Below are positions 16,571 through 25,043 of a stretch of 64,000 bases of DNA, in pieces. A program made the position numbers and the translations under genes. Origin of the DNA: Streptomyces olindensis (GTDB lineage Bacteria; Actinomycetota; Actinomycetes; Streptomycetales; Streptomycetaceae); NCBI GenBank assembly GCA_000696115.1, contig JJOH01000006.1:62001-126000 (forward strand), given 5' to 3'. Each line of letters opens with the position of its first letter. Position 1 is the stretch's first letter. The notes beneath the pieces were generated by a model. It saw nothing but the letters and a program-made list of their open reading frames with translations, was not told the origin of the DNA and searched no databases.

Positions 16571-17092
16571 TCAGGCATCCTTGAGGACGCGCCGGGCGGC
16601 TGTCCTCAGTCGCTTGCCGCGCCTGGTCAGACCCCATGGCTTCAGGACGGAGATCACCGTCATGAAGACGTAGGCGGACAGCGAGACGACCGGCCCGAAC
16701 AGCACGTCACCGGCGTCGGGCAGCGACCCGCCCGCGGCGACGGCGGTGACCGCGGCGTTCACCCCGGGGCGCAGCGCGAACACCGTGGCGGTGGTCGTCG
16801 CGAGGGTCAGCCAGAACTTCGTCCAGACCCACCGGTGCCGGGCCAGGCCCCACGCCGTGCCCAGGGACAGGAGCAGTCCGCTGAGGAGCGTGAGGAACGC
16901 GACGGGGAGCAGGAGCCAGTCGGCGTAGAGCTTCATGGCCCGCACGGAGGCCGCCACGGTCACGGCGGACCCGGTGGTGGCGGCCGTGGTCCCGAGGGCG
17001 AGCAGCCCGAGCGTGAGCCCGAGCCAGCTCGCGGAGGCGGTGACATGGACGACGAGGACGGCCCGGCGCGCCGGGCGGCTGAGTTTCGGCAT
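16571..17092 (-). CDS. Four-helix membrane protein, DUF2269-like
   Basis: The 173-residue protein has about four membrane segments (around residues 10-30, 45-65, 75-95 and 130-150) and ends with a basic tail. The N-terminal HVTASASWLG motif resembles DUF2269-type integral membrane proteins. ATG 17092 or the adjacent GTG 17095 is served by GGAGG at 17101-17105. A longer upstream frame has no ribosome site and is Pro/Asn-rich. Function is unknown. Confidence 0.7.
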   Translation of the reverse strand: MPKLSRPARRAVLVVHVTASASWLGLTLGLLALGTTAATTGSAVTVAASVRAMKLYADWLLLPVAFLTLLSGLLLSLGTAWGLARHRWVWTKFWLTLATTTATVFALRPGVNAAVTAVAAGGSLPDAGDVLFGPVVSLSAYVFMTVISVLKPWGLTRRGKRLRTAARRVLKDA

Positions 17093-17271
17093 CACGTTCG
17101 CCTCCGGCGTCGGCAGCACGATCGGCTTCGGGTTCTTCGGCATCTGGTTCGGCTTCGTCTGCACGCGCAACACGGTGCCGGTGCGGGGCCGCGGGGTCGT
17201 CTGACGGCGGGAGTAACCCGGCGTACTGACGTGGGCGTACGCGTGTGCCGGGCGGTGTCGGTGCCGTGGGC

Positions 17272-17277
17272 TAGCGT
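17272..17277 (+). promoter_or_regulatory. -10 box of methyltransferase gene, leaderless type
   Basis: TAGCGT lies 12 bp before ATG 17284. Confidence 0.5.
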
Positions 17278-17283
17278 CGCGGT

Positions 17284-17931
17284 ATGAGTGAACCTGCCCA
17301 CCTCGCCGCGGTCCGGGAGTCCTACGACGCCGTCGCCGTCGACTACGCGCGGCGCGTCAAGGAACCGGTCGAGCTGGACCCGGTGTCCCGGGCCATGCTG
17401 GGCGCCTTCGCCGACCTCGTACGGTCCCGGGGGCCGGTCGCCGACCTGGGCTGCGGCCCCGGCAAGGTGACCGCGCACCTGGCCGCCCTGGGGGTGCCCG
17501 TGTTCGGCGTGGACGTGTCATCGAGGATGATCGAGCTGGCCCGGGCCGCCTACCCGGAACTCCGCTTCTCCGTCGGCTCGATGACCGCGCTGGACATCGG
17601 CGACGGCGAACTCGGCGGCATCCTGGCGTACTACGCCACCCACCACACCCCGCCGCAGTGGCTGCCGACCGTGTTCTCCGAGTTCCACCGCACCCTCGCG
17701 CCCGGAGGCGTGCTGATGCTGGCCGGCCACGTGGGCGAGGAGGAGCACCTGCGCCCCACGCACGCGTACGGCGGTCACCCGGTGTCCTACGAGTCGTACC
17801 TGCTGCCGCCGGACCGGATCGCCGAACTGCTGCACCGGGCCGGGCTGGTGGTCACGACCCGGATGGTGCAGGAACCGGAGGGCGGGTCGAAGCGGCAGGT
17901 CGGCACGTTCCTGGCGCACAGGCCGGAGTGA
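17284..17931 (+). CDS. Class I SAM-dependent methyltransferase
   Basis: The 215-residue protein has the Rossmann motif VADLGCGPGKVTAHLA (about 49-64), an acidic ribose-binding Asp in VFGVDVSS, and the GSMTALDIGDG segment. It resembles small-molecule O/N-methyltransferases of the Methyltransf_11/25 type. It stands alone and its substrate is unknown. Confidence 0.85.
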   Translation: MSEPAHLAAVRESYDAVAVDYARRVKEPVELDPVSRAMLGAFADLVRSRGPVADLGCGPGKVTAHLAALGVPVFGVDVSSRMIELARAAYPELRFSVGSMTALDIGDGELGGILAYYATHHTPPQWLPTVFSEFHRTLAPGGVLMLAGHVGEEEHLRPTHAYGGHPVSYESYLLPPDRIAELLHRAGLVVTTRMVQEPEGGSKRQVGTFLAHRPE

Positions 17932-17956
17932 CCGACCCCGGCGACCCGGGCGCGGT

Positions 17957-18679
17957 TCAGGCGGTCGGGTCGTGCAGCCACACCCGCAGTGGGCCGAGTG
18001 CCTCGAAGCCGTTGCGGAGGGCGGTCGTCAGGTCCTCGCCCGTCTCGTAACCGACCACGGGCAGGGCAGGGAAGAGCCGGTGGAGCGCGTGCAGCACGAA
18101 GGGCCAGGCGGCGTCGGGTCCGCCGTCCCGCCCGAAGACGTTGGAGACGCCGACCACATGCTCGCCGCGACGGGCCACCGCTCCGGCGACCACACGCCCA
18201 CCGGCGGACCGCCCGGCCAGCACGAAGACGTCCGGGTCGGCGAGCAGCCCGGCCCGGAAGAGGTCCGCGTGGCCGGCGCCGTCGTCCCAGGCCAGCGCCC
18301 AGGCCCGCAGTGTCTGCGGGTCGCCCGCCACCTCCCACGCGAGATCCGGGGCCATGGCGGGTGGCCCGGCCGGCCGGTGGATCCACCGCGCCTCGAACAG
18401 CACCCGGAACCCTGCCGCCGTCAGATCGAGGTCGGCGAAGCTGTCCTTGACCGAGGCGCCGGGCGACGCCAGATCGATCCGGGCCGCGAGCGCGTCCGGG
18501 TCGGCGCCCGGCTCCAGTGTCACCGCGTCGGGGTAGAGGAGCGGCGTGCGGGCCGCGGCGGCCCAGGCGTCCTCCCCGAACTCCCCGGCCACGCCGTGCG
18601 CCCGGCACATCGCCGCGCACCATTCGGCGTTGTCGCGGGCGGCTGCGCGGGCGAGGAAGCGGTGTGAAGTCGTCGTCAC
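17957..18679 (-). CDS. GNAT-like hypothetical protein
   Basis: The 240-residue protein resembles streptomycete proteins with a C-terminal GNAT-like half. The segment VVAGAVARRGEHVVGVSNVF (about 155-174) could be the core beta strands, and VVGYETGEDLTTALRNGFEALGP looks like the last strand and helix. No clear acetyl-CoA pyrophosphate loop is visible, so activity is uncertain. Confidence 0.6.
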   Translation of the reverse strand: MTTTSHRFLARAAARDNAEWCAAMCRAHGVAGEFGEDAWAAAARTPLLYPDAVTLEPGADPDALAARIDLASPGASVKDSFADLDLTAAGFRVLFEARWIHRPAGPPAMAPDLAWEVAGDPQTLRAWALAWDDGAGHADLFRAGLLADPDVFVLAGRSAGGRVVAGAVARRGEHVVGVSNVFGRDGGPDAAWPFVLHALHRLFPALPVVGYETGEDLTTALRNGFEALGPLRVWLHDPTA

Positions 18680-18742
18680 GAGTGCGGATCATGACCGTGC
18701 GCGCCCGGCCCGTCGAGCGATTTACCGGCCGTGGGGCGTGGG

Positions 18743-18830
18743 CCGGGGACGGGATGGGGGCCGGGACCTTGGGCCGTGGACCGGGGACGGGACGGGGGCC
18801 GGAACCGTGGGCCGTGGGCCGGGGCCGTAG
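18743..18830 (+). repeat. 38-bp tandem repeat upstream of the VOC gene
   Basis: Two adjacent 38-bp units (18743-18780 and 18781-18818) differ at five positions and are followed by a partial third. They are extremely G-rich (runs of 4-5 G) and lie between divergent genes, upstream of a -10-like TAGGGT (18842-18847). Confidence 0.75.
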
Positions 18831-18890
18831 GCGGCCGCTTCTAGGGTGTGCCTCGCCAGAGTTCCCGAAACGACCGGCCCGGAAGGCGGC

Positions 18891-19268
18891 GTGCCCGTGC
18901 ACATGAAGCTGAGCGCGATCACCCTGGACTGCCCCGACCCGCTCGCCCTGGCGGCGTTCTACCAGCAGGCCACCGGCCTGGCACCGCACCCGGAGTCGAA
19001 CGCCGACTTCGCCGCCCTGGACGGCGCGGACGGGCTCACCCTCGGCTTCCAGCGGGTCGACGACCACCGCCCGCCGAGCTGGCCCGACCCGGCGGTGCCG
19101 CAGCAACTGCACTGCTGCTTCCGGGTCGTGGACCTGGACGAGACGGAGGCCCGGCTGCTGGAACTGGGCGCCGGCAAGCCGGAGCGGCAGCCGGACGAGG
19201 ACAGGTGGCGGGTCCTCACGGATCCGGCCGGGCACCCCTTCTGCATCGTCGGCGGCCTGGTCAGATGA
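18891..19268 (+). CDS. VOC-superfamily (glyoxalase-like) protein
   Basis: The 125-residue product has the paired beta-alpha-beta-beta-beta units of the VOC fold: ITLDCPDPLALAAFYQQATG at the N-terminus and the C-terminal PAGHPFCIVGG. Its DUF899/glyoxalase-like relatives have unknown function. The metal ligands are not all evident. Start candidates are GTG 18891, GTG 18897 and ATG 18903. GGAAGG at 18881-18886 suits the first two. It converges on the VWA gene with an 8-bp overlap. Confidence 0.75.
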   Translation: MPVHMKLSAITLDCPDPLALAAFYQQATGLAPHPESNADFAALDGADGLTLGFQRVDDHRPPSWPDPAVPQQLHCCFRVVDLDETEARLLELGAGKPERQPDEDRWRVLTDPAGHPFCIVGGLVR

Positions 19269-21099
19269 GGCGGAACAGGTCGGCGGCGGCGTGCACGTCG
19301 GCCAGGTCCTCCACACCGCGGAGGTTGTCGCACAGGGCGTCCAGGACCGAGTCGGCCTCGGCGACGCGCGGGGCGCCCACGGCCACGCCGAAGACCCGGA
19401 AGCCCAGCCGCCGCTTGGCGTCGTTCCAGCGGCGCATCCACGCCTCGGTCACCCCGCAGTCGTCGTCCGTGATCATCACGATGTCGCCGCGCCCGCGGGC
19501 GGTGTCCTCGAACTCCTCCTCCAGCAACTCCGCGGCCGCCGTCAACGGCCTCTGGTAGCTGGTGCCGCCGCCGAGGAACGTCTCCGCGAAGTCGAGGGTG
19601 TCGAGGGTCCGCGCGATGCCGGCGGGCCGGTCGGCCGGGAAGCGGAACACCTGGAGCCGGTCGGCGGCGGAGAACAGGATGCCGACGAAGTCCCGTCTCG
19701 CGTGGCGGGCCTGGTCCAGCAACGCCAGGGCACAGGCCTTGGCCCACGCCTCCCGGGTGACGCCGCCCGGACCCGCCTCGTACATGGAGTGCGAGGTGTC
19801 CACGCACGCGATGATCGCGCCCCGGCCGGTGGCCTGCTCGCCCTGGCTGTCGTAGAGCATCAGCTCACCGGCGGCGTAGCGCGCGGCGAACACCGCGCGC
19901 AGTTCGGGCGAGCCGAGGGAGGCCAGTTCGGAGGGGATGACGCGGGAGAGGTCGTCGCCGAGCGTGACGCCGACGAGTTCCCCGGTGGCGTTCTCCACCT
20001 TGCGGGCGCGCTCGCCGTCGGCCATCTGCCGGAAGCGGCCGATGAGGTCGGCCCACCGGGCGAGCCGGCCGGTGCGCAGCCGCTCGGCCAGCCGGGCGCG
20101 CTCGTCGAACGGCATCCGCTCCAGCTCGCCGGACCCGACGCCCCAGGCCCGCATCAGCGCGGTCTCGCCCCGGACGGCCTCCGCGGCCTTCGCCGCCGCC
20201 GTCCGCACGGCGGCGCGGATGCCGGGGGCCGCTGTCGCCAGGGCCTGTTCGGCGTCCTGGTGCGCCTGCCGCGCCCGGGCTTCGGCGGCCTCGGCGGCCC
20301 GGACCGCCTGCCGTACGGCGTCGGTGGCCGGGGGTGGCACGGTGCCGTCCTCGTCGGCCTCGTCGGCGGCCTGCCGCAGCGCCTCGCTCACGGCGGTCGC
20401 CGCGGCGTCGGCGTCCCGCCGGGCCTCGTGCGCCCGCCCGGCCTGCTCCCGGGCCTGGCGGGCACGGTCCAGCAGGCCGCGCAGGGCACCGGACAGGGCG
20501 AGCACGGCAAGGGCGGCGGCGTACGGGTCGCCGGCCGTCTCACGGTGCAGTTCGGCGAAGCGCGGTGACTCCACCAGGGACGTGACGATCCGGTGGTCGA
20601 CGAGCCGGGCGGGGTCCATCTCGCCGGGCTCGCGCAGCCGGGGCCGGGTCTTGTAGGCGGCCAGGAACACGTCGGTGAGCAACTCCGTGGCGTGCGGGCA
20701 GCGCTCGCCCAGCTCCCCGGCCAGCTCGCGCAGTCCGGCCGACTGCGCGTAGGTGTCGCGCCAGGTGATCCGGTCGAACCGGTCCGCGACCACGACCGCG
20801 GAGTACGGCTCGGGGACGGCGGCGACCCGGCCGAGCCACGCCCCGCCCGGGCTTGTCGGCTCGTCGGGTCCGTCCTGTTCCGGCTGTGTTCTGCCTGGGC
20901 GTGTCGGCTCGTCGGGTCCGTCCTGTTCCGGCTGTGTTCTGCCCGGGCTCGTCGGCTCGTCGGGTCCGAATTGTCCCGGCCATGTCCCGCCCGGGCTTGT
21001 CGGCTCGTTGAGCGCATCCCGTCCCCGACGCGTCCCGCCCGGGCCGTCCGGCTCGTCGAGGCCGTCTCGTCCGCCGCTCGGTACTCCGTCGGTGGTCAC
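19261..21099 (-). CDS. VWA-domain protein partnered with MoxR ATPase
   Basis: The 612-residue protein starts at GTG 21099, overlapping the upstream MoxR gene by 4 bp (GTGA). Residues about 1-75 form a low-complexity linker built from 16-residue repeats. The middle is helical and Ala-rich with coiled-coil character. The C-terminus is a VWA domain whose MIDAS motif DTSHS (about 433-437) and downstream TSYQRP and TDDD elements are intact. MoxR/VWA pairs act as chaperone-like systems that insert cofactors or remodel complexes (RavA-ViaA is an example). No client gene is adjacent. Confidence 0.85.
   Translation of the reverse strand: MTTDGVPSGGRDGLDEPDGPGGTRRGRDALNEPTSPGGTWPGQFGPDEPTSPGRTQPEQDGPDEPTRPGRTQPEQDGPDEPTSPGGAWLGRVAAVPEPYSAVVVADRFDRITWRDTYAQSAGLRELAGELGERCPHATELLTDVFLAAYKTRPRLREPGEMDPARLVDHRIVTSLVESPRFAELHRETAGDPYAAALAVLALSGALRGLLDRARQAREQAGRAHEARRDADAAATAVSEALRQAADEADEDGTVPPPATDAVRQAVRAAEAAEARARQAHQDAEQALATAAPGIRAAVRTAAAKAAEAVRGETALMRAWGVGSGELERMPFDERARLAERLRTGRLARWADLIGRFRQMADGERARKVENATGELVGVTLGDDLSRVIPSELASLGSPELRAVFAARYAAGELMLYDSQGEQATGRGAIIACVDTSHSMYEAGPGGVTREAWAKACALALLDQARHARRDFVGILFSAADRLQVFRFPADRPAGIARTLDTLDFAETFLGGGTSYQRPLTAAAELLEEEFEDTARGRGDIVMITDDDCGVTEAWMRRWNDAKRRLGFRVFGVAVGAPRVAEADSVLDALCDNLRGVEDLADVHAAADLFRLI
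20852..21070 (-). repeat. 48-bp coding minisatellite in the VWA gene
   Basis: Four complete 48-bp units (starting at 20852, 20900, 20948 and 20996) and a partial fifth encode 16-residue repeats of the type GPDEPTSPGRTQPEQD. The units at 20852 and 20900 are almost identical at DNA level and the outer ones are degenerate, suggesting recent expansion. The repeat length keeps the frame. Confidence 0.85.
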
Positions 21100-22286
21100 A
21101 GCCGGTCCTGAACCATGCTCGCGTCCATGCCGAGGGCCTCCGTGAGGACGCGGGCGCGGACGGCGCGCTGGCGGCCGGTGACCCGGTCGATGGCGGCGGT
21201 GGAGCGGCCGGCGCCCGCCGCCTCGGCGCGGAGCTTCTCCAGCCGCTTGCCCGCCATGGCGAGCTGGTGGTGCGCCTTCTTGATGACCCATTCGCTCAGC
21301 GCCTCGCGGGACTGCCCGGCCATCGCGTCGAGCTGGGCCTCCAGCTCCTCGATGGTGTCGGCCAGGTCGAGCGCCTCCTTGGCGTCGGGGTTGACCAGGT
21401 GCAGCACCTCGCGTTCGACGGTGGGGCGTTCCGCGGGGGAGTTCCACAGCACGTGCGTCAGCACGGACAGGTCGGCCTCCGCGACCTCCAGGCGGCCGTC
21501 GAGGTACGCGGACGCCTGGAGCAGGCCGACCGCCTGCCGCCAGCGCCGGTCGGAGGCGACGAGTTCCCTGCGGCGCAGGGCGGCCCGCAGCGTGCACACC
21601 GCGTCCACGATCGCGTCGGGGACGTCCACGGCCGGGACGGCTTCGGCCACGGCGTGCCGCAGCGCGGCGAGGTCGACGGTGGTCCGGCTCCGGGCCGCCG
21701 GGCGGGTGACGGCGGAGCGGACCAGCGCGGCGAAGTTCGCGGGGTCCTCCAGATAGCCGACCTCGATCCGTACCAGCAGCCGGTCGTAGATCGCGGCGGC
21801 GTCCTCCTCGGCGGGCAGTTCGTTGCTCGCCGTGATGGCCCCGATCAGGGGGCAGCGGATCGGCTCGCCGCCGTTCTCGGGGTGGTAGATCCGCTCGTTG
21901 AGGTAGCCCAGCGTCTCGTTCAACGCGGCCGTGGAGCACTTGAAGATCTCGTCGATGAACGCGACGTGCGCGGTGGTGGCGCGGCCGTCGTAGACCTGGC
22001 GGTACTCGCCCCGGGCCAGCGCGGCGACGTCGATGGGGCCGAACATCCTCGTCGGAGCGGTGAACTTCGACAGCAGGATCTCCCAGTAGGACGCCCCCTC
22101 GATCCGGCCCGTCAGCTCCCGGGCCAGCTCGGACTTGGCGGTCCCGGGCGGACCGAGCACCAGCGAGTGCTGCCCGGCCAGCAGCGTCACCACCAGCGTC
22201 CGCACGACGTCGTCCCGCTCGTAGAACCGCTCCGACAACTCCGCCACGATCGCCCGCAGCCGCTCGGCGGTGTCCTGCCCGTCCAT
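21096..22286 (-). CDS. MoxR/RavA-type AAA+ ATPase
   Basis: The 396-residue protein has Walker A GPPGTAKS (about 42-49), Walker B VAFIDEIFKCS, a sensor segment near ITASNELPAEED, and a C-terminal helical part, as in RavA-type MoxR proteins. ATG 22286 follows AAGGAG with 6-bp spacing. It forms a translationally coupled operon with the VWA gene and is divergent from the NmrA-like gene. Confidence 0.88.
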   Translation of the reverse strand: MDGQDTAERLRAIVAELSERFYERDDVVRTLVVTLLAGQHSLVLGPPGTAKSELARELTGRIEGASYWEILLSKFTAPTRMFGPIDVAALARGEYRQVYDGRATTAHVAFIDEIFKCSTAALNETLGYLNERIYHPENGGEPIRCPLIGAITASNELPAEEDAAAIYDRLLVRIEVGYLEDPANFAALVRSAVTRPAARSRTTVDLAALRHAVAEAVPAVDVPDAIVDAVCTLRAALRRRELVASDRRWRQAVGLLQASAYLDGRLEVAEADLSVLTHVLWNSPAERPTVEREVLHLVNPDAKEALDLADTIEELEAQLDAMAGQSREALSEWVIKKAHHQLAMAGKRLEKLRAEAAGAGRSTAAIDRVTGRQRAVRARVLTEALGMDASMVQDRL

Positions 22287-22374
22287 CACCGACTCCTTGA
22301 CCCCAAGTGAGATTGAGGTCCTAGCGTGCCGTGTCGTGGACGTGATCACCGGCTGACTACAGGAAGAGATGACG

Positions 22375-23277
22375 ATGATCCTCGTGACCGGCGCGACCGG
22401 GAACATCGGAAGGGCTCTGCTGGGGGAGTTGCACGAGGCCGGTGCCGCACCGGTGCGAGGCCTGACGCGTGATGCGGGACGAGCCTCGTTCGCTGGGCGG
22501 ATCGAAGCCGTTGAGGGGTTCGAGGCCGTTGAGGGGTTCGAAGCCGTCGAGGGCGATCTCGCGCGGGCGGATTCGCTGAAGGCCGCGCTGGAGGGAGCGC
22601 GCTCCCTGTTCCTGCTGTCGGGTTGGGGTGCGGAAGCGGAGGTCCTGGCGGCTGCCCGGCAGGCAGGCGTGGAGCATGTGGTGCTGGTGTCGTCGATCAC
22701 GGTGCACACCCATCCCCATCTGCCCGCGGCCGGCGAGAACCTGGCCGTGGAGCGGTTGCTCCAGGACAGCGGCATGGCCTGGACCATCCTGCGGCCGACG
22801 CAGTTCGCCTCGAACACCCTGTGGTGGGCGCGGTCGATCCGCGATGAGGGCGTGGTCCGAGCGCCGTACGCGGACGTCGGTCTCCCCACCATCCACCCCG
22901 CGGACATCGCGGCGGTGGCCCGTGCGGCGCTGACCGAGCCGGGCCACCAGGGGCAGACGTACGCACTGACCGGGCCGGAGCGCATCACGGTCCGACAGCA
23001 GGTCGCGGCCATCGCTGCGGCGTCGGGGCGGGAGGTGGCCTGCATCGAGATCAGCCGGGAGGAAGCCCACCGGCAGATGGCTTCCTTCATGGACGACGAG
23101 ACCGCGGACGCCGTCCTCGACCTGATGGGCGGGGACGTCAATGAGGAGTTGCTGAAGGTGCGCGACACCGTTCCCCGGGTCACCGGTGCCGCGGCGAGAC
23201 CGTTCCGGCAATGGGCGTCGGAGCACGGTGCCGCCTTCCGCTGGGCGACATCTGTCGCCGAACGCACGATCACCTGA
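22375..23277 (+). CDS. NmrA/NAD(P)H-binding SDR-like protein
   Basis: The 300-residue atypical short-chain dehydrogenase-like protein has the NAD(P)-binding motif ILVTGATGNIGRALL at its N-terminus and no evident YxxxK active site, as in NmrA/QOR2-type redox-sensing or quinone-reducing relatives. An unusual EAVEGF hexapeptide repeat (about 44-60) extends the loop before the second strand. ATG 22375 sits 8 bp after AGGAAG, better spaced than ATG 22369. It is divergent from the MoxR gene and convergent with an HxlR gene. Confidence 0.8.
   Translation: MILVTGATGNIGRALLGELHEAGAAPVRGLTRDAGRASFAGRIEAVEGFEAVEGFEAVEGDLARADSLKAALEGARSLFLLSGWGAEAEVLAAARQAGVEHVVLVSSITVHTHPHLPAAGENLAVERLLQDSGMAWTILRPTQFASNTLWWARSIRDEGVVRAPYADVGLPTIHPADIAAVARAALTEPGHQGQTYALTGPERITVRQQVAAIAAASGREVACIEISREEAHRQMASFMDDETADAVLDLMGGDVNEELLKVRDTVPRVTGAAARPFRQWASEHGAAFRWATSVAERTIT
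22506..22556 (+). repeat. 18-bp coding repeat in the NmrA-like gene
   Basis: Nearly three copies of an 18-bp unit beginning GAAGCCGTTGAGGGGTTC encode EAVEGF-EAVEGF-EAVEG. Related proteins normally have a single VxGDL-type stretch here, so this looks like an in-frame expansion. Confidence 0.75.
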
Positions 23278-23316
23278 CCCGGCGGTCCCGCCCCGCCTCC
23301 ACTCCGAGGTGGGGCG

Positions 23317-23742
23317 TCAGTCCGCGGAGCCCCTCTCCGGCGCCCCGTCGCCCACGGTGTCCGGAGGTGAGACGCGGCCGGCGGACTGGTCGTCGGTGTG
23401 GTCCGCCCCTTGCGGATCGATCGTGGCCGCCCAGCGTTCCGCCCAGCGGACGAGGGGGTCCAGGGCGTGGCGCGCCTCATGTCCCAGCGGGGTGAGCTCG
23501 TAGCGGCTGTCCGGTAGTTGGTGAATCACCTGGGCATCCAGGAGTTCGGTCAGGCGCTGCCGCATCACGCTGGAGGACATGTCGTCGCACCGCTTCTGCA
23601 AGGGGCGGAATCCCAGCGGACCCGCGCGAAGCTCCCACAGGATGCGCAGGCTCCACCGCCGCCCGAACAGATCGAGTGCGGCCATGAGGGGGCGGCCGGT
23701 GGTCGAGCCGCGAACAGGACGGCCAGGTCTGGGTGTTGCCAT
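23317..23742 (-). CDS. HxlR-family regulator
   Basis: The 141-residue winged-helix protein contains ALDLFGRRWSLRILWEL and SVMRQRLTELLDAQVI followed by the RYELTPLG wing. The usual N-terminal HxlR Cys is replaced by a Gly/Ser-rich stretch, so thiol sensing is unlikely. A Cys does occur in QKRCDD. It is divergent from the nadC-like pseudogene and may once have regulated it. Confidence 0.8.
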   Translation of the reverse strand: MATPRPGRPVRGSTTGRPLMAALDLFGRRWSLRILWELRAGPLGFRPLQKRCDDMSSSVMRQRLTELLDAQVIHQLPDSRYELTPLGHEARHALDPLVRWAERWAATIDPQGADHTDDQSAGRVSPPDTVGDGAPERGSAD

Positions 23743-23831
23743 GTCGGGATGTCCGGCTCTCCAGGGTTGATGCTTCGAATTCCGACACGCTAGCATCGGT
23801 GACCGCTTCGGAAATCGAAACGGGGAGGCTG

Positions 23832-24685
23832 ATGACCACGACCGAGTTTCCCTCGGCGGCAGCACGGGCCGCCGTCGCCGCCGCCCCGGCCGAGGACGCG
23901 TCAGGGAAGGACATCACCACCGAGTGGAGCGTTCCCGAGGACCTGGCGGCCACGGCCGAGATCCGCACCCGGCACAGCGGCATCGCCGCCGGCCTCCCCG
24001 TGGTCGCCGAGGTCTTCGCGCAGGTCGACCCCGAGGTCAAGGTCGAGCCGGCCGTCGCCGACGGCGCCCGACTGGCCGACGGCCAGGTCCTGGTGCACTT
24101 ATCCGGTTCGGCGCGCAGCCTGATCACCGGGGAGCGTACGGCGCTGAACTTCCTGCAGCGCATGTGCGGCATCGCGACGCTGACCGACCGCTACGTCCAG
24201 GCTGTGGCAGGGACCAGGGCGCGCATTCTGGACACGCGCAAGACGGCGCCGGGCCTGCGCGCCCTGGACAAGTACGCGGTCACCGCCGGCGGCGGCCACA
24301 ACCACCGCCTCGATCTCGCGGCGATGGTCCTGCTCAAGGAGAACCACATCGCCGCGGCGGGCTGTGTGACCGCCGCGATCGAGGCGGTCAGGCGCGGGAT
24401 GGCGCGCGCCGGGCAGACCGTGGAGAGCGATGTCGAGGTGCAGACCGTCACACAGGCCGTCGAGGCCCTCGACGTCGGAGCCCACTGGATCATGCTCGAC
24501 AACATGCCGGTGGCCGACATGGAGCAGGTCGTGAAGCTCCGGGCCGGGCGGGCCGACGCTTCCCGGATCCTGCTGGAGGCCTCGGGCCCACCCGTCTGGA
24601 CACAGTTCTCGCCATCGCCGGGACGGGCGTCGACCTCATCTCGGTCGGGGCGTCGACACCGTCTCACCGAGTGCGTTTCTGGTGA
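23832..24685 (+). pseudogene. Frameshifted NadC-like quinolinate phosphoribosyltransferase
   Basis: From ATG 23832, behind GGAGG, the frame reads a NadC-type protein: HLSGSARSLITGERTALNFL, RILDTRKTAPGLRALDKYAV and GGGHNHRLDL, through to LLEASG. Near 24585-24592 one base appears to be missing. The -1 frame continues with TRLDTVLAIAGTGVDLISVG, the expected end of NadC, and stops early at 24685. A TTA codon (24099-24101) is present. A housekeeping nadC normally lies in a nadABC cluster elsewhere, so this would be an extra copy. Either a true pseudogene or a sequencing error would explain the shift. Confidence 0.8.
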
Positions 24686-24709
24686 TCAATTCCAAACACA
24701 GGAGGAACC

Positions 24710-25006
24710 GTGGCCAAGGGCTACTGGGTCAGCGTCTACCCCACCATCACAGACCCCGAGGGGTTTGATGTCTACAACGAACTGGCCGGTCTGGCCGTCA
24801 AGGCCGCAGGCGGGCGGCTGCTCGCCGGCATCGGCAGCCGGGTCGTCGCACACGAAGCCGGAATCGCCGAGCGCGTTGTCCTGATCGAGTTCGACAGCTT
24901 CGAACAGGCGGTCGCCGCATACGAGAGTGCGGCCTACCAGAAGGCGCTGGCCGAACTCCCCGACGGCTTCGAGCGCGACTTCCGCATCATCGAAGGCCTC
25001 GACTGA
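24710..25006 (+). CDS. DUF1330-family protein
   Basis: The 98-residue protein matches DUF1330: N-terminal GYWVSVYPTITDPEGFDVYN, the central GRLLAGIGSRVVAHE strand and the VVLIEFDSFEQAVAAYES motif, giving a dimeric alpha/beta ferredoxin-like barrel. GTG 24710 follows a strong GGAGG. It lies 24 bp after the nadC-like pseudogene and was probably its operon partner. Function is unknown. Confidence 0.85.
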   Translation: MAKGYWVSVYPTITDPEGFDVYNELAGLAVKAAGGRLLAGIGSRVVAHEAGIAERVVLIEFDSFEQAVAAYESAAYQKALAELPDGFERDFRIIEGLD

Positions 25007-25043
25007 CGACGAGCGTCAGGCCGGTGGCATCGGCGGCGAACAT

